NCBI GenBank assembly: GCA_030146155.1
Contig: JASLCF010000071.1
Location: 1 to 28,950, forward strand
Direction of reading: 5' to 3'
DNA: 28,950 nucleotides
DNA from: Savagea sp.
Lineage (GTDB): Bacteria > Bacillota > Bacilli > Bacillales_A > Planococcaceae
This document shows, piece after piece, positions 7,788 to 14,620 of the stretch. Made by a program: the position numbers and the translations under genes. Under the pieces are notes generated by a model, which made no database searches, was not told the DNA's origin, and saw only the letters and a program-made list of their open reading frames with translations. Within the stretch, counting starts at the first letter, position 1. Every line of letters begins with the position of its first letter.

Positions 7788-9152
7788 ATGGCAGAAAACA
7801 ATACAAAAATGCTCCAGAAAACCGTGAGTATGATTACACTCGGGTGTAAGGTCAATCATTATGAAACGGAAGCAATTTGGCAACTTTTTAAAGAAGCAGG
7901 ATATGAAAGAGTCGATTTTGATTCGACAAGTGATGTCTATGTGATTAATACCTGTACAGTTACGAATACGGGTGACAAAAAATCAAGACAAGCGATTCGC
8001 CGAGCAATCCGAAAAAATCCAGATGGCATCGTTTGTGTAACAGGTTGTTATGCACAAACTTCATCTGCTGAAATCATGGAAATTCCAGGTGTAGATATCG
8101 TTGTAGGAACACAGGACCGTGTGAAATTAATCGGTTTGATTGAAGAATTTAAACAGCAACGTCAACCAATTAATGCGGTGGGCAATATTATGAAAAATCG
8201 TGTCTATGAAGAATTAGATGTGCCGGCATTTACTGACCGTACGAGAGCCTCCTTAAAAATTCAAGAAGGTTGTAATAATTTCTGTACATTTTGTATTATT
8301 CCTTGGGCACGCGGTTTAATGCGTTCACGTAATCCTGAAGAAGTGATTCGTCAAGCTCAGCAATTAGTTGATGCAGGCTATCAAGAAATCGTTCTTACGG
8401 GAATTCATACAGGTGGATACGGTTCCGATTTTAAGGATTATAATTTAGCACAACTTCTACGTGATTTAGAAGCACAGGTGCAAGGATTAAAACGGATTCG
8501 AATTAGTTCGATTGAAGCAAGCCAAATTACAGATGAGGTCATTGAAGTATTACGAGCATCTAAAATTGTTGTTCGTCACTTGCATGTGCCTATCCAATCA
8601 GGGTCAAATACGGTTTTAAAACGCATGCGTAGAAAATATACGATGGAGTTTTTCGCAGATCGTCTCAATCGTTTAAGAGAGGTCCTTCCTCATTTAGCGA
8701 TTACATCCGATGTCATCGTTGGCTTTCCAGGCGAAACGGAAGAAGAATTTATGGAAACGTATCGCTTTATTGAAGACCATCAATTTGCTGAACTACATGT
8801 ATTTCCTTACTCTATGCGTACAGGAACACCAGCTGCACGAATGACTGATCAAATTGATGAGGAAATTAAAAACGAACGTGTTCATCGCTTAATCGAATTA
8901 AATAATCGACTAGCTTTAGACTATGCTAAACAATTTGAAGGAGAAGTGCTCGACGTTATTCCTGAAGAACGTTATAAAGAAGATCCAGAAAGTGGATTAT
9001 ACGAAGGCTACTCTGATAACTATTTAAAAGTGGTTTTTGAAGCAGATGAGAGTATGGTAGGGAAGTTAGTCCGTGTGAAACTTGAAGAGAGTGGTTATCC
9101 TTATTGTAAAGGGAAGTTTGTAAAAGTAATGGATGGACAATTGGTGAACTAA
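7788..9152 (+). CDS. mtaB: tRNA methylthiotransferase MtaB (ms2t6A37)
   Basis: A 454-residue radical-SAM methylthiotransferase. The N-terminal UPF0004 domain ligates one 4Fe-4S cluster through C20 (TLGCKVN), C56 (NTCTVTN) and C87 (VTGCYAQ). The radical-SAM cluster is held by C162, C166 and C169 in GCNNFCTFCIIPWARG. A TRAM RNA-binding domain closes the protein (about 390-454). The TLGCKVN form and the location next to rsmE identify MtaB (YqeV), which turns t6A37 of ANN-decoding tRNAs into ms2t6A, rather than MiaB or RimO. GGAAGG precedes the ATG. It is normally the end of the dnaK gene cluster; here it has its own promoter. Confidence 0.95.
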   Translation: MAENNTKMLQKTVSMITLGCKVNHYETEAIWQLFKEAGYERVDFDSTSDVYVINTCTVTNTGDKKSRQAIRRAIRKNPDGIVCVTGCYAQTSSAEIMEIPGVDIVVGTQDRVKLIGLIEEFKQQRQPINAVGNIMKNRVYEELDVPAFTDRTRASLKIQEGCNNFCTFCIIPWARGLMRSRNPEEVIRQAQQLVDAGYQEIVLTGIHTGGYGSDFKDYNLAQLLRDLEAQVQGLKRIRISSIEASQITDEVIEVLRASKIVVRHLHVPIQSGSNTVLKRMRRKYTMEFFADRLNRLREVLPHLAITSDVIVGFPGETEEEFMETYRFIEDHQFAELHVFPYSMRTGTPAARMTDQIDEEIKNERVHRLIELNNRLALDYAKQFEGEVLDVIPEERYKEDPESGLYEGYSDNYLKVVFEADESMVGKLVRVKLEESGYPYCKGKFVKVMDGQLVN

Positions 9153-9183
9153 GCACTTGTTTATTTCTAAATTCGCAAGTGAT

Positions 9184-9192
9184 TGGTATACT
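9184..9192 (+). promoter_or_regulatory. Possible extended -10 promoter of deoC
   Basis: TGGTATACT (9184-9192) fits an extended -10 (TG-n-TATACT), 31 bases before the deoC start. No good -35 stands 16-18 bases upstream. A 6-bp inverted repeat CACTTG (9154-9159) and CAAGTG (9176-9181) flanks the -35 region and might be an operator. Confidence 0.45.
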
Positions 9193-9223
9193 AGAGGTAC
9201 GTACAACTCGAGGAGGAAATAGA

Positions 9224-9886
9224 ATGAAAGTCACGTCATTAATTGATCATACCTTATTAAAACCTGAAGCAACAAAAGAGCAAATTATAACATTATGTGA
9301 AGAAGCGAAGCAGTACGATTTCGCATCTGTTTGTGTCAATCCGATGTGGGTAAAGACAGCTGCAGAGGCTTTAAAAGGTGCACAGTCGGTAGTATGTACT
9401 GTTATTGGTTTTCCATTAGGAGCATCGACAAAAGAAACAAAAGCATTTGAAACGATTGATGCGATTCAAAACGGTGCGACTGAAATTGATATGGTTATTC
9501 CTATCGGCGCATTAAAAGCAGGAGATCATCAAACCGTTCAAGAACATATTGAGGCTGTTGTACAAGCTGCAGATGGGCATTTAGTTAAAGTCATTCTTGA
9601 AACTTGTCTCCTCACCAAAGATGAAGTGGTAGTGGCTTGTGAACTATCTAAAAAAGCAGGAGCAGACTTTGTAAAGACTTCAACTGGATTCTCTACAGGG
9701 GGAGCAACGGTTGAAGATATTCAACTCATGCGTCAAACCGTAGGACCTGAAATGGGTGTGAAAGCTTCAGGTGGTGTGCGTTCGAAAGAGGATGTTGAAG
9801 CGATGGTAGAAGCTGGTGCAACACGTATTGGAGCAAGTTCCGGTGTCCAAATTGCAAAAGGCGAACAATCAAAAGATTCTTATTAA
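9224..9886 (+). CDS. deoC: Deoxyribose-phosphate aldolase DeoC
   Basis: This 220-residue class I aldolase cleaves 2-deoxyribose-5-phosphate into glyceraldehyde-3-phosphate and acetaldehyde during deoxynucleoside catabolism. It is a TIM barrel with DHTLLKPEAT (8-17), EIDMVI (87-92, Asp89), the Schiff-base Lys151 in ADFVKTSTGFSTGGAT (147-162) and VKASGGVRS (179-187, Lys180). The start ATG 9224 has AGGAGG seven bases upstream; an in-frame ATG at 9179 would precede the promoter-like sequence. It stands alone, without deoR, pdp or nupC beside it, and is not part of the standard Bacillus order at this point, though cdd at 17582 works in a related salvage pathway. Confidence 0.95.
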   Translation: MKVTSLIDHTLLKPEATKEQIITLCEEAKQYDFASVCVNPMWVKTAAEALKGAQSVVCTVIGFPLGASTKETKAFETIDAIQNGATEIDMVIPIGALKAGDHQTVQEHIEAVVQAADGHLVKVILETCLLTKDEVVVACELSKKAGADFVKTSTGFSTGGATVEDIQLMRQTVGPEMGVKASGGVRSKEDVEAMVEAGATRIGASSGVQIAKGEQSKDSY

Positions 9887-9897
9887 GATTGTTTTTT
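9864..9897 (+). terminator. Weak terminator overlapping the deoC 3' end
   Basis: AACAATC (9864-9870) pairs with GATTGTT (9887-9893), followed by continuous T to 9897. The stem is AT-rich and starts inside the last codons of deoC. Confidence 0.5.
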
Positions 9898-9906
9898 AAA
9901 AAGGGA

Positions 9907-9935
9907 TTGACCGATTGCATTCTTTACGTTATAAT
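9907..9935 (+). promoter_or_regulatory. Strong SigA promoter of rpsU
   Basis: TTGACC (9907-9912), exactly 17 bases, then a perfect TATAAT (9930-9935). The predicted transcript has a leader of about 50 bases with two small hairpins (ACATG at 9944-9948 with CATGT at 9955-9959; CGAA at 9962-9965 with TTCG at 9971-9974) just ahead of the ribosome binding site. Confidence 0.88.
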
Positions 9936-9992
9936 TTCTGAGTACATGCTAAGTCATGTTTCGAAGTGTGTTCGGAGGGAGGGACAAGAGAT

Positions 9993-10166
9993 ATGACAAA
10001 AACAACTGTTCGTAAAAACGAGTCACTTGAAGATGCTCTTCGCCGCTTCAGACGTACTGTTTCTAAAAGTGGTACGATTCAAGAAGTTAGAAAGCGTGAA
10101 TATTACGAAAAACCGAGCGTAAAGCGTAAGAAAAAATCTGAAGCTGCTCGTAAGCGCCGTTTCTAA
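9993..10166 (+). CDS. rpsU: 30S ribosomal protein S21
   Basis: This 57-residue, highly basic protein begins MTKTTVRKNESLEDALRRF and ends in a Lys/Arg-rich tail (VKRKKKSEAARKRRF), the S21 pattern. It binds the 30S platform near the anti-Shine-Dalgarno helix. The ATG at 9993 has a tandem GGAGGGAGGG ribosome binding site; an in-frame GTG at 9966 would lie upstream of that site and is rejected. It has its own strong promoter and terminator. In Bacillus it is usually followed by yqeY, which is absent here. Confidence 0.97.
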   Translation: MTKTTVRKNESLEDALRRFRRTVSKSGTIQEVRKREYYEKPSVKRKKKSEAARKRRF

Positions 10167-10208
10167 TAAGACGCTACTCATAATACTGACATCTAAATGT
10201 GAAAACAA

Positions 10209-10248
10209 AGACCAGAAAGTCGAATTCGATTTTCTGGTCTATTTTTTT
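10209..10248 (+). terminator. Strong rho-independent terminator of rpsU
   Basis: A 10-bp stem AGACCAGAAA (10209-10218) with TTTCTGGTCT (10231-10240), extended inward by a G-T pair and the self-complementary TCGAATTCGA, then seven T (10242-10248). Confidence 0.93.
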
Positions 10249-10274
10249 ACCATTGGAAAGAAATAAAAAATAAA

Positions 10275-10302
10275 TGAAACTTTACGACAAACCAACCGTA
10301 TA
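10275..10302 (+). promoter_or_regulatory. SigW-type promoter of the nfeD-floA operon
   Basis: TGAAAC (10275-10280), exactly 16 bases, then CGTATA (10297-10302). This is the consensus for the extracytoplasmic-function sigma factor SigW. In Bacillus subtilis the homologous yqeZ-floA-yqfB operon is a known SigW target. A second, SigA-like -10 (TATAAT at 10307-10312, with ACGACA at 10284-10289) overlaps, which would give basal expression. Confidence 0.82.
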
Positions 10303-10351
10303 ACAGTATAATAGAAGTTAACGAGAGCTTAGAGAAGTGAGGTGAAAGAGA

Positions 10352-11668
10352 ATGAGAAGAAAAATAGCAAGTATTGTTCTTGTCTGTTTATTATTAGTCC
10401 CGATGATTGCTGTTCTGCAACCTGTTGCTGCGGCAAACCCACAATCAACAGTTTACGAAGTCGAACTCAATGATACGGTTGAAAAGGGTTTATTTGCTTA
10501 CTTGAAGCGCGCGTTTAAAGAAGCAGAAGATGCGCAGGCAGAAATCATCGTAATCAGAATGAACACGCCTGGTGGTGCAATTGATGCGGCAGATGAAATT
10601 GGTCAATTATTTACAAAAACCAAGCAAAAAATAATCGTCTATGTTGAAGATAATGCTATTTCTGCTGGTTCGTTTATTGCATTAATGGCAGATGAAATTT
10701 ACATGACCCCAACTGCTCGTATGGGTGCCTCTCAAGCGATTGTTAGTGATGGCACAGCAGCGGATGAAAAAGTACAGAGCTATTGGAACTCTTTAATGAT
10801 TACTGCAGCTGAATCTCAAAATAGAAATCCAAAATTCGCTCAAGCTATGGCTGACCCCTCTGTTGATTTACCAGAATATCGTGCAGGAAAAGGTAAACTA
10901 TTAACATTAACTGCAGCAGAAGCAGAAAAAGTAGGGTATAGTGAGGGGACTGTTGCCACTTATGATGACTTATTAGCTCAGTTAAAGTTGAGTGATGCGC
11001 AGCAAGTCAAAGTTGAAATGACATTTTCTGAAAAAGTCGCTCGAATCATTACTCACCCTATCGTTATTCCTATTTTATTGTCGATTGCAGGGCTAGGTCT
11101 TGTTGTAGAACTTTATTCTCCTGGATTTGGAGTTGCTGGAACGATGGCACTTACTTCACTCGGTTTGTTTTTCTTTGGCCACTTGGTCGCAGGATTAGCT
11201 GGATATGAAACCTTGTTAATCTTTATACTAGGGGTAGGGTTATTGATTGCAGAACTTTTTGTATCGGGCGGAATTTTAGGGATTATTGGGGCTGTATTAG
11301 TAGGCACAAGTATTATTATGGCGGGTGCTGACCCAATGCATATGACAATATCTGTATTGATTGCAGTTACTATCGCTACGATTGGAGTCGTTGTTACGAT
11401 GAAATTTTTCGGAAAAAGGTTGCATTTGTTGAACAAAATGGTTTTAATGGATTCGACAAGTACTGATCAAGGCTATGTTTCAAATGAAAATCGTACAGAA
11501 TTACTAGGGCAGATTGGTGTGACTTTAACTCCACTTAGACCTGCAGGCGTCATGCGTTTAAACGATGAACGAATTGACATTGTTTCAGATGGTGGCTTTA
11601 TTAATGCGAACGAATCTGTTAAAGTCATTGAAGTTGAAGGATCAAAAATAGTCGTTACGAAAGTATAG
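10352..11668 (+). CDS. NfeD-family membrane-bound serine protease-like protein (YqeZ)
   Basis: A 438-residue, long-form NfeD protein. Residues 1-28 are a signal peptide ending in VAAANP. A ClpP-like domain follows (about 33-215) with NTPGG (71-75) and a serine-bearing segment AISAGSFIA (102-110, Ser104/Ser107) where the nucleophile is expected. Four to six hydrophobic segments lie at about 237-352, and a C-terminal OB-fold NfeD domain at about 375-438. Such proteins are partners of SPFH/flotillin proteins and are linked to membrane stress and resistance to envelope-active peptides. GAGGTGA lies upstream of the ATG. It is the first gene of the SigW-type operon, 43 bases before floA. I am sure of the family; proteolytic activity is inferred. 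Confidence 0.92.
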   Translation: MRRKIASIVLVCLLLVPMIAVLQPVAAANPQSTVYEVELNDTVEKGLFAYLKRAFKEAEDAQAEIIVIRMNTPGGAIDAADEIGQLFTKTKQKIIVYVEDNAISAGSFIALMADEIYMTPTARMGASQAIVSDGTAADEKVQSYWNSLMITAAESQNRNPKFAQAMADPSVDLPEYRAGKGKLLTLTAAEAEKVGYSEGTVATYDDLLAQLKLSDAQQVKVEMTFSEKVARIITHPIVIPILLSIAGLGLVVELYSPGFGVAGTMALTSLGLFFFGHLVAGLAGYETLLIFILGVGLLIAELFVSGGILGIIGAVLVGTSIIMAGADPMHMTISVLIAVTIATIGVVVTMKFFGKRLHLLNKMVLMDSTSTDQGYVSNENRTELLGQIGVTLTPLRPAGVMRLNDERIDIVSDGGFINANESVKVIEVEGSKIVVTKV

Positions 11669-11711
11669 CTTTCGAGTGATAAATGAAGTTGAAATAAGAG
11701 GAGGAAATCAA

Positions 11712-12728
11712 ATGGAATTGGCTGGATTTTTACAAACTGCAAGTACAGCAAGTTTAGTTTCTGTAGCAATCATTACATTTCTAGTAATCATTGCCTTAGC
11801 TATTTTCTTTACATTTGTACCTGTTACACTATGGATTAGTGCATTAGCAGCTGGTGTAAAGGTAAGTATTTTCACATTAATCGGGATGCGCTTACGTCGT
11901 GTTATCCCAAGTCGAGTGGTGAACCCACTGATTAAAGCACATAAAGCGGGATTAGATGTGCAAATTAACCAATTAGAGAGTCACTACTTAGCAGGTGGTA
12001 ACGTAGACCGTGTTGTTAACGCATTAATTGCCGCACACCGTGCAAATATTGCTTTAACATTCGAACGTGCTGCTGCAATTGATTTAGCAGGTCGTGACGT
12101 ATTAGAAGCTGTACAAATGTCTGTTAACCCTAAAGTAATTGAAACACCATTTATTGCGGGTGTGGCGATGAACGGGATTGAAGTAAAAGCAAAAGCACGT
12201 ATTACAGTGCGTGCAAACATTGACCGACTTGTCGGTGGTGCTGGAGAAGACACAGTCGTTGCTCGTGTTGGTGAAGGAATTGTTTCTACAATTGGTTCAT
12301 CAGTAGACCATGCGAAAGTGTTAGAAAATCCAGACATGATTTCTCAAACAGTCTTATCTAAAGGGTTAGACTCAGGAACTGCCTTTGAAATTCTATCGAT
12401 TGATATCGCTGACGTTGATATCGGTAAAAACATCGGTGCTGAATTACAAACTGAACAAGCAGTAGCGGATAAAAATATCGCACAAGCTAAAGCTGAAGAA
12501 CGTCGTGCGATGGCTGTTGCTGGTGAACAAGAAATGAAAGCGAAAGTCCAAGAAATGCGTGCAAAAGTTGTGGAATCTGAAGCTGAAGTTCCATTAGCTA
12601 TGGCAGAAGCATTGAAGTCAGGTAATATTGGCATTATGGATTACATGAATTATAAAAATATTCAAGCTGATACTGGAATGCGTGACTCAATTAGTAAAGT
12701 CGGCCTCGAACATACAGAGGAAGACTAA
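11712..12728 (+). CDS. floA: Flotillin-like protein FloA (YqfA)
   Basis: A 338-residue SPFH protein. It has an N-terminal hydrophobic hairpin (about 13-57) that anchors it in the membrane, then the FloA signature ISALAAGVKVSIFTLIGMR and RRVIPSRVVNPLIKAHKAG. An SPFH core follows, and an Ala/Glu-rich coiled coil (about 255-310) that drives oligomerisation. FloA organises functional membrane microdomains and membrane fluidity. The start ATG 11712 has GAGGAGG upstream; an in-frame ATG at 11676 lies before this site and is not used. It follows nfeD in the same operon, matching the SPFH-NfeD pairing seen across bacteria. Confidence 0.96.
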   Translation: MELAGFLQTASTASLVSVAIITFLVIIALAIFFTFVPVTLWISALAAGVKVSIFTLIGMRLRRVIPSRVVNPLIKAHKAGLDVQINQLESHYLAGGNVDRVVNALIAAHRANIALTFERAAAIDLAGRDVLEAVQMSVNPKVIETPFIAGVAMNGIEVKAKARITVRANIDRLVGGAGEDTVVARVGEGIVSTIGSSVDHAKVLENPDMISQTVLSKGLDSGTAFEILSIDIADVDIGKNIGAELQTEQAVADKNIAQAKAEERRAMAVAGEQEMKAKVQEMRAKVVESEAEVPLAMAEALKSGNIGIMDYMNYKNIQADTGMRDSISKVGLEHTEED

Positions 12729-12760
12729 ACCACTTTGTATGCGAAGGAGCTGAATGATTG

Positions 12761-13297
12761 ATGGAACCGATAATTATTTTCTTAATCATTTCGGCACTCA
12801 GCTACTTCTTTAAAGACAAATCAGGGGACAAAGAAGAGGAAGCAAAACCTTTCATGCCTCAAAAGCAGAAAACAACAAAAGCGTCCAACACACCTTCAGA
12901 ACCCTCTGAACGTCGAAATCGTGAAGTCGCTCGTCCAGGAGAATCTTTGCAAGATATTTCTCGCCAACTCTTTGAGCAGCTTAAACAGCAACAAATGCCT
13001 GAAGAAGTAAAGGCGCCTGTTGAAGAGCATAAAACTGATCTTCAAAAAGCCTATGAACGTCGTGTGCAACTGGAAAATGAGGAACGTCGTAACGCACAAC
13101 GAGTTGTACAAGAAGCGAGACAGACACGAAGAGGTCGAGAAGAAAAAGGCTTAGCGGTTTACGATGATGTCTGGACAAAGGAAATTAAAGATCTCAAACA
13201 AGAAGATTTACTTCCTAAGACGGACACTGATTTAATTAAAGGAGTAATATTTGCAGAAATTATGAGTCCGCCGAAAAGTATGCGGAAAAAAGTATAA
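12761..13297 (+). CDS. Membrane-anchored charged protein, YqfB position
   Basis: This 178-residue protein has one short N-terminal hydrophobic segment (EPIIIFLIISALSYFF, residues 2-17) and then a long, highly charged, probably largely disordered or coiled region rich in Lys, Glu, Arg and Gln, closing with a more conserved-looking LKQEDLLPKTDTDLIKGVIFAEIMSPPKS. It is the third gene of the SigW-type operon, where Bacillus subtilis has yqfB. I infer positional equivalence but cannot show homology. ATG 12761 lies eleven bases after AAGGAG; the TTG three bases earlier, at eight-base spacing, is a possible alternative start. A terminator follows directly. Confidence 0.8.
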   Translation: MEPIIIFLIISALSYFFKDKSGDKEEEAKPFMPQKQKTTKASNTPSEPSERRNREVARPGESLQDISRQLFEQLKQQQMPEEVKAPVEEHKTDLQKAYERRVQLENEERRNAQRVVQEARQTRRGREEKGLAVYDDVWTKEIKDLKQEDLLPKTDTDLIKGVIFAEIMSPPKSMRKKV

Positions 13298-13303
13298 GTA
13301 AAG

Positions 13304-13361
13304 AACCTGGTGGATTAAAGGACAAGCAAACCTTGTTACTTTGTCATCCCCAGGTTTTTTT
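13304..13361 (+). terminator. Terminator of the nfeD-floA operon
   Basis: AACCTGG (13304-13310) pairs with CCAGGTT (13350-13356). After a bulged T, GGAT pairs with ATCC, and an inner GACAA (13321-13325) pairs with TTGTC (13341-13345). The structure is followed by seven T (13355-13361). Confidence 0.88.
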
Positions 13362-13369
13362 ATATAAAA

Positions 13370-13609
13370 GTGACAGATGACGGGGAAGTTTTGCAAGGTC
13401 GAATGGCTTTAGTCACAGTCTTCAAAATTGATGCTGCTAGTTGACAAGAAACACCCTAAGGAAAGCATATTTTTCCCCTAGCTAAACATGGCGTATCCGG
13501 CAGACTGTTTAAAGTAGAATTCCCTTTAGTAAAAGAGATTTACAAAAATGAGACCTCGCTCAAGAAAGGATTCTATTTGACAATCGCATTCATTCGCCAA
13601 ATCATGTAA
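13370..13609 (+). pseudogene. Gap after yqfB-like gene with a possible decayed reading frame
   Basis: The 350 bases between the yqfB-like gene and phoH hold a terminator, this stretch and a promoter. One frame, from a GTG at 13370, reads VTDDGEVLQGRMALVTVFKI, meets a stop at 13442 and another at 13457, then reads on without a stop from 13460 to the TAA at 13607 (including AKHGVSGRLFKVEFPLVKEI). The two parts being in the same frame is compatible with a short gene inactivated by stop mutations, but a chance open frame is about as likely. I recognise no family. Sporulating relatives carry yqfC and yqfD here; the residues do not resemble those as I remember them. Confidence 0.25.
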
Positions 13610-13612
13610 AAT
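13577..13612 (+). promoter_or_regulatory. Candidate promoter of the phoH operon
   Basis: A perfect -35 TTGACA (13577-13582) is followed at 17 bases by AATCAT (13600-13605, four of six matches). A better-looking TAAAAT (13607-13612) is too far (24 bases) for that -35. One of the two probably serves as the -10; the start of phoH is about 40 bases on. Confidence 0.5.
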
Positions 13613-13648
13613 AGGAGTATCAAGTCTACATAAAAGGAGTTATGCTTT

Positions 13649-14608
13649 TTGACTGAATTTAAAAAAATCTGGACAATTGAACAACCAGAACACGCGATTC
13701 AACTTTTAGGAATGCAAGATCGTAATATTCAATTGATTGAAGAACATTTAGCAGTGGCGTTATTTAATAGAGGAGAACAACTCATTATCGAAGCTGAGAC
13801 AGAAGAAGCTTTAACAGCATCAACTGATTTAGTGGACCAATTGCTGCGCGTCATCAAAAAAGGTATCCTCATTGATACGCGAGATGTGATGAGTGCAATT
13901 GAAATGTTGAAACAAGGAACAATTTCTTATTTTGCGGAATTATATGACGAAGAAATTGCTCGTACTGCGAAAGGGAAAGTCATCCGTGCAAAAACGATTG
14001 GTCAAAGACAATACGTCAAATCAATCAAACATCATGACTTAACTTTTTGTATTGGTCCTGCAGGAACAGGGAAGACTTTTTTAGCGGTTGTGCTAGCCGT
14101 TCAAGCCTTGAAAAATGGGCATGTTAAAAGAATTATTTTAACCCGTCCAGCCGTTGAAGCGGGTGAGAGTTTAGGTTTTTTACCAGGAGACCTGAAAGAG
14201 AAAGTGGATCCTTATTTACGCCCTTTATATGACGCATTACATGATATGTTAGGTGCAGATCAAACGGAACGAATGATTGACCGTGGCGTCATTGAAATTG
14301 CTCCCTTAGCCTACATGCGTGGGCGTACATTGGATGATGCTTTTGTGATTTTAGACGAGGCTCAAAATACAACCAATGCACAAATGAAGATGTTTTTAAC
14401 ACGATTAGGGTTCGGCTCAAAAATGATTGTTACAGGAGATTTAACTCAAATTGATTTGCCGAAGGGCGTACGTTCAGGCTTAAAAGAAGCGAAAGCAAGA
14501 TTATCATCGATTCCAGCCATTCGATTCCATATGCTTGAAAAAGGAGATGTGGTAAGGCATCCAATTGTAGCAAAAATAATTGATGCTTATGAATCGAGTG
14601 ATGAATAG
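13649..14608 (+). CDS. phoH: PhoH-family P-loop ATPase
   Basis: The 319-residue protein has the PhoH/YbeZ layout: a small N-terminal KH-like region (about 1-100) and a RecA-like ATPase with Walker A GPAGTGKT (136-143), RPAVEAGESLGFLPG (166-180) and Walker B VILDEAQNTT (233-242). PhoH-like ATPases are thought to be RNA helicases working with the ribonuclease YbeY, encoded two genes downstream. Translation probably starts at TTG 13649, nine bases after AAAAGGAG; the ATG at 13642 is in another frame and closes at once. It is the first gene of a seven-gene operon. Confidence 0.95.
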   Translation: MTEFKKIWTIEQPEHAIQLLGMQDRNIQLIEEHLAVALFNRGEQLIIEAETEEALTASTDLVDQLLRVIKKGILIDTRDVMSAIEMLKQGTISYFAELYDEEIARTAKGKVIRAKTIGQRQYVKSIKHHDLTFCIGPAGTGKTFLAVVLAVQALKNGHVKRIILTRPAVEAGESLGFLPGDLKEKVDPYLRPLYDALHDMLGADQTERMIDRGVIEIAPLAYMRGRTLDDAFVILDEAQNTTNAQMKMFLTRLGFGSKMIVTGDLTQIDLPKGVRSGLKEAKARLSSIPAIRFHMLEKGDVVRHPIVAKIIDAYESSDE

Positions 14609-14620
14609 GAGGGGGATGCA

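Noticed and set aside
11113..11436. Minus-strand open frame opposite nfeD
   Set aside because: Antisense of a hydrophobic coding stretch, no start signal, no recognisable product.
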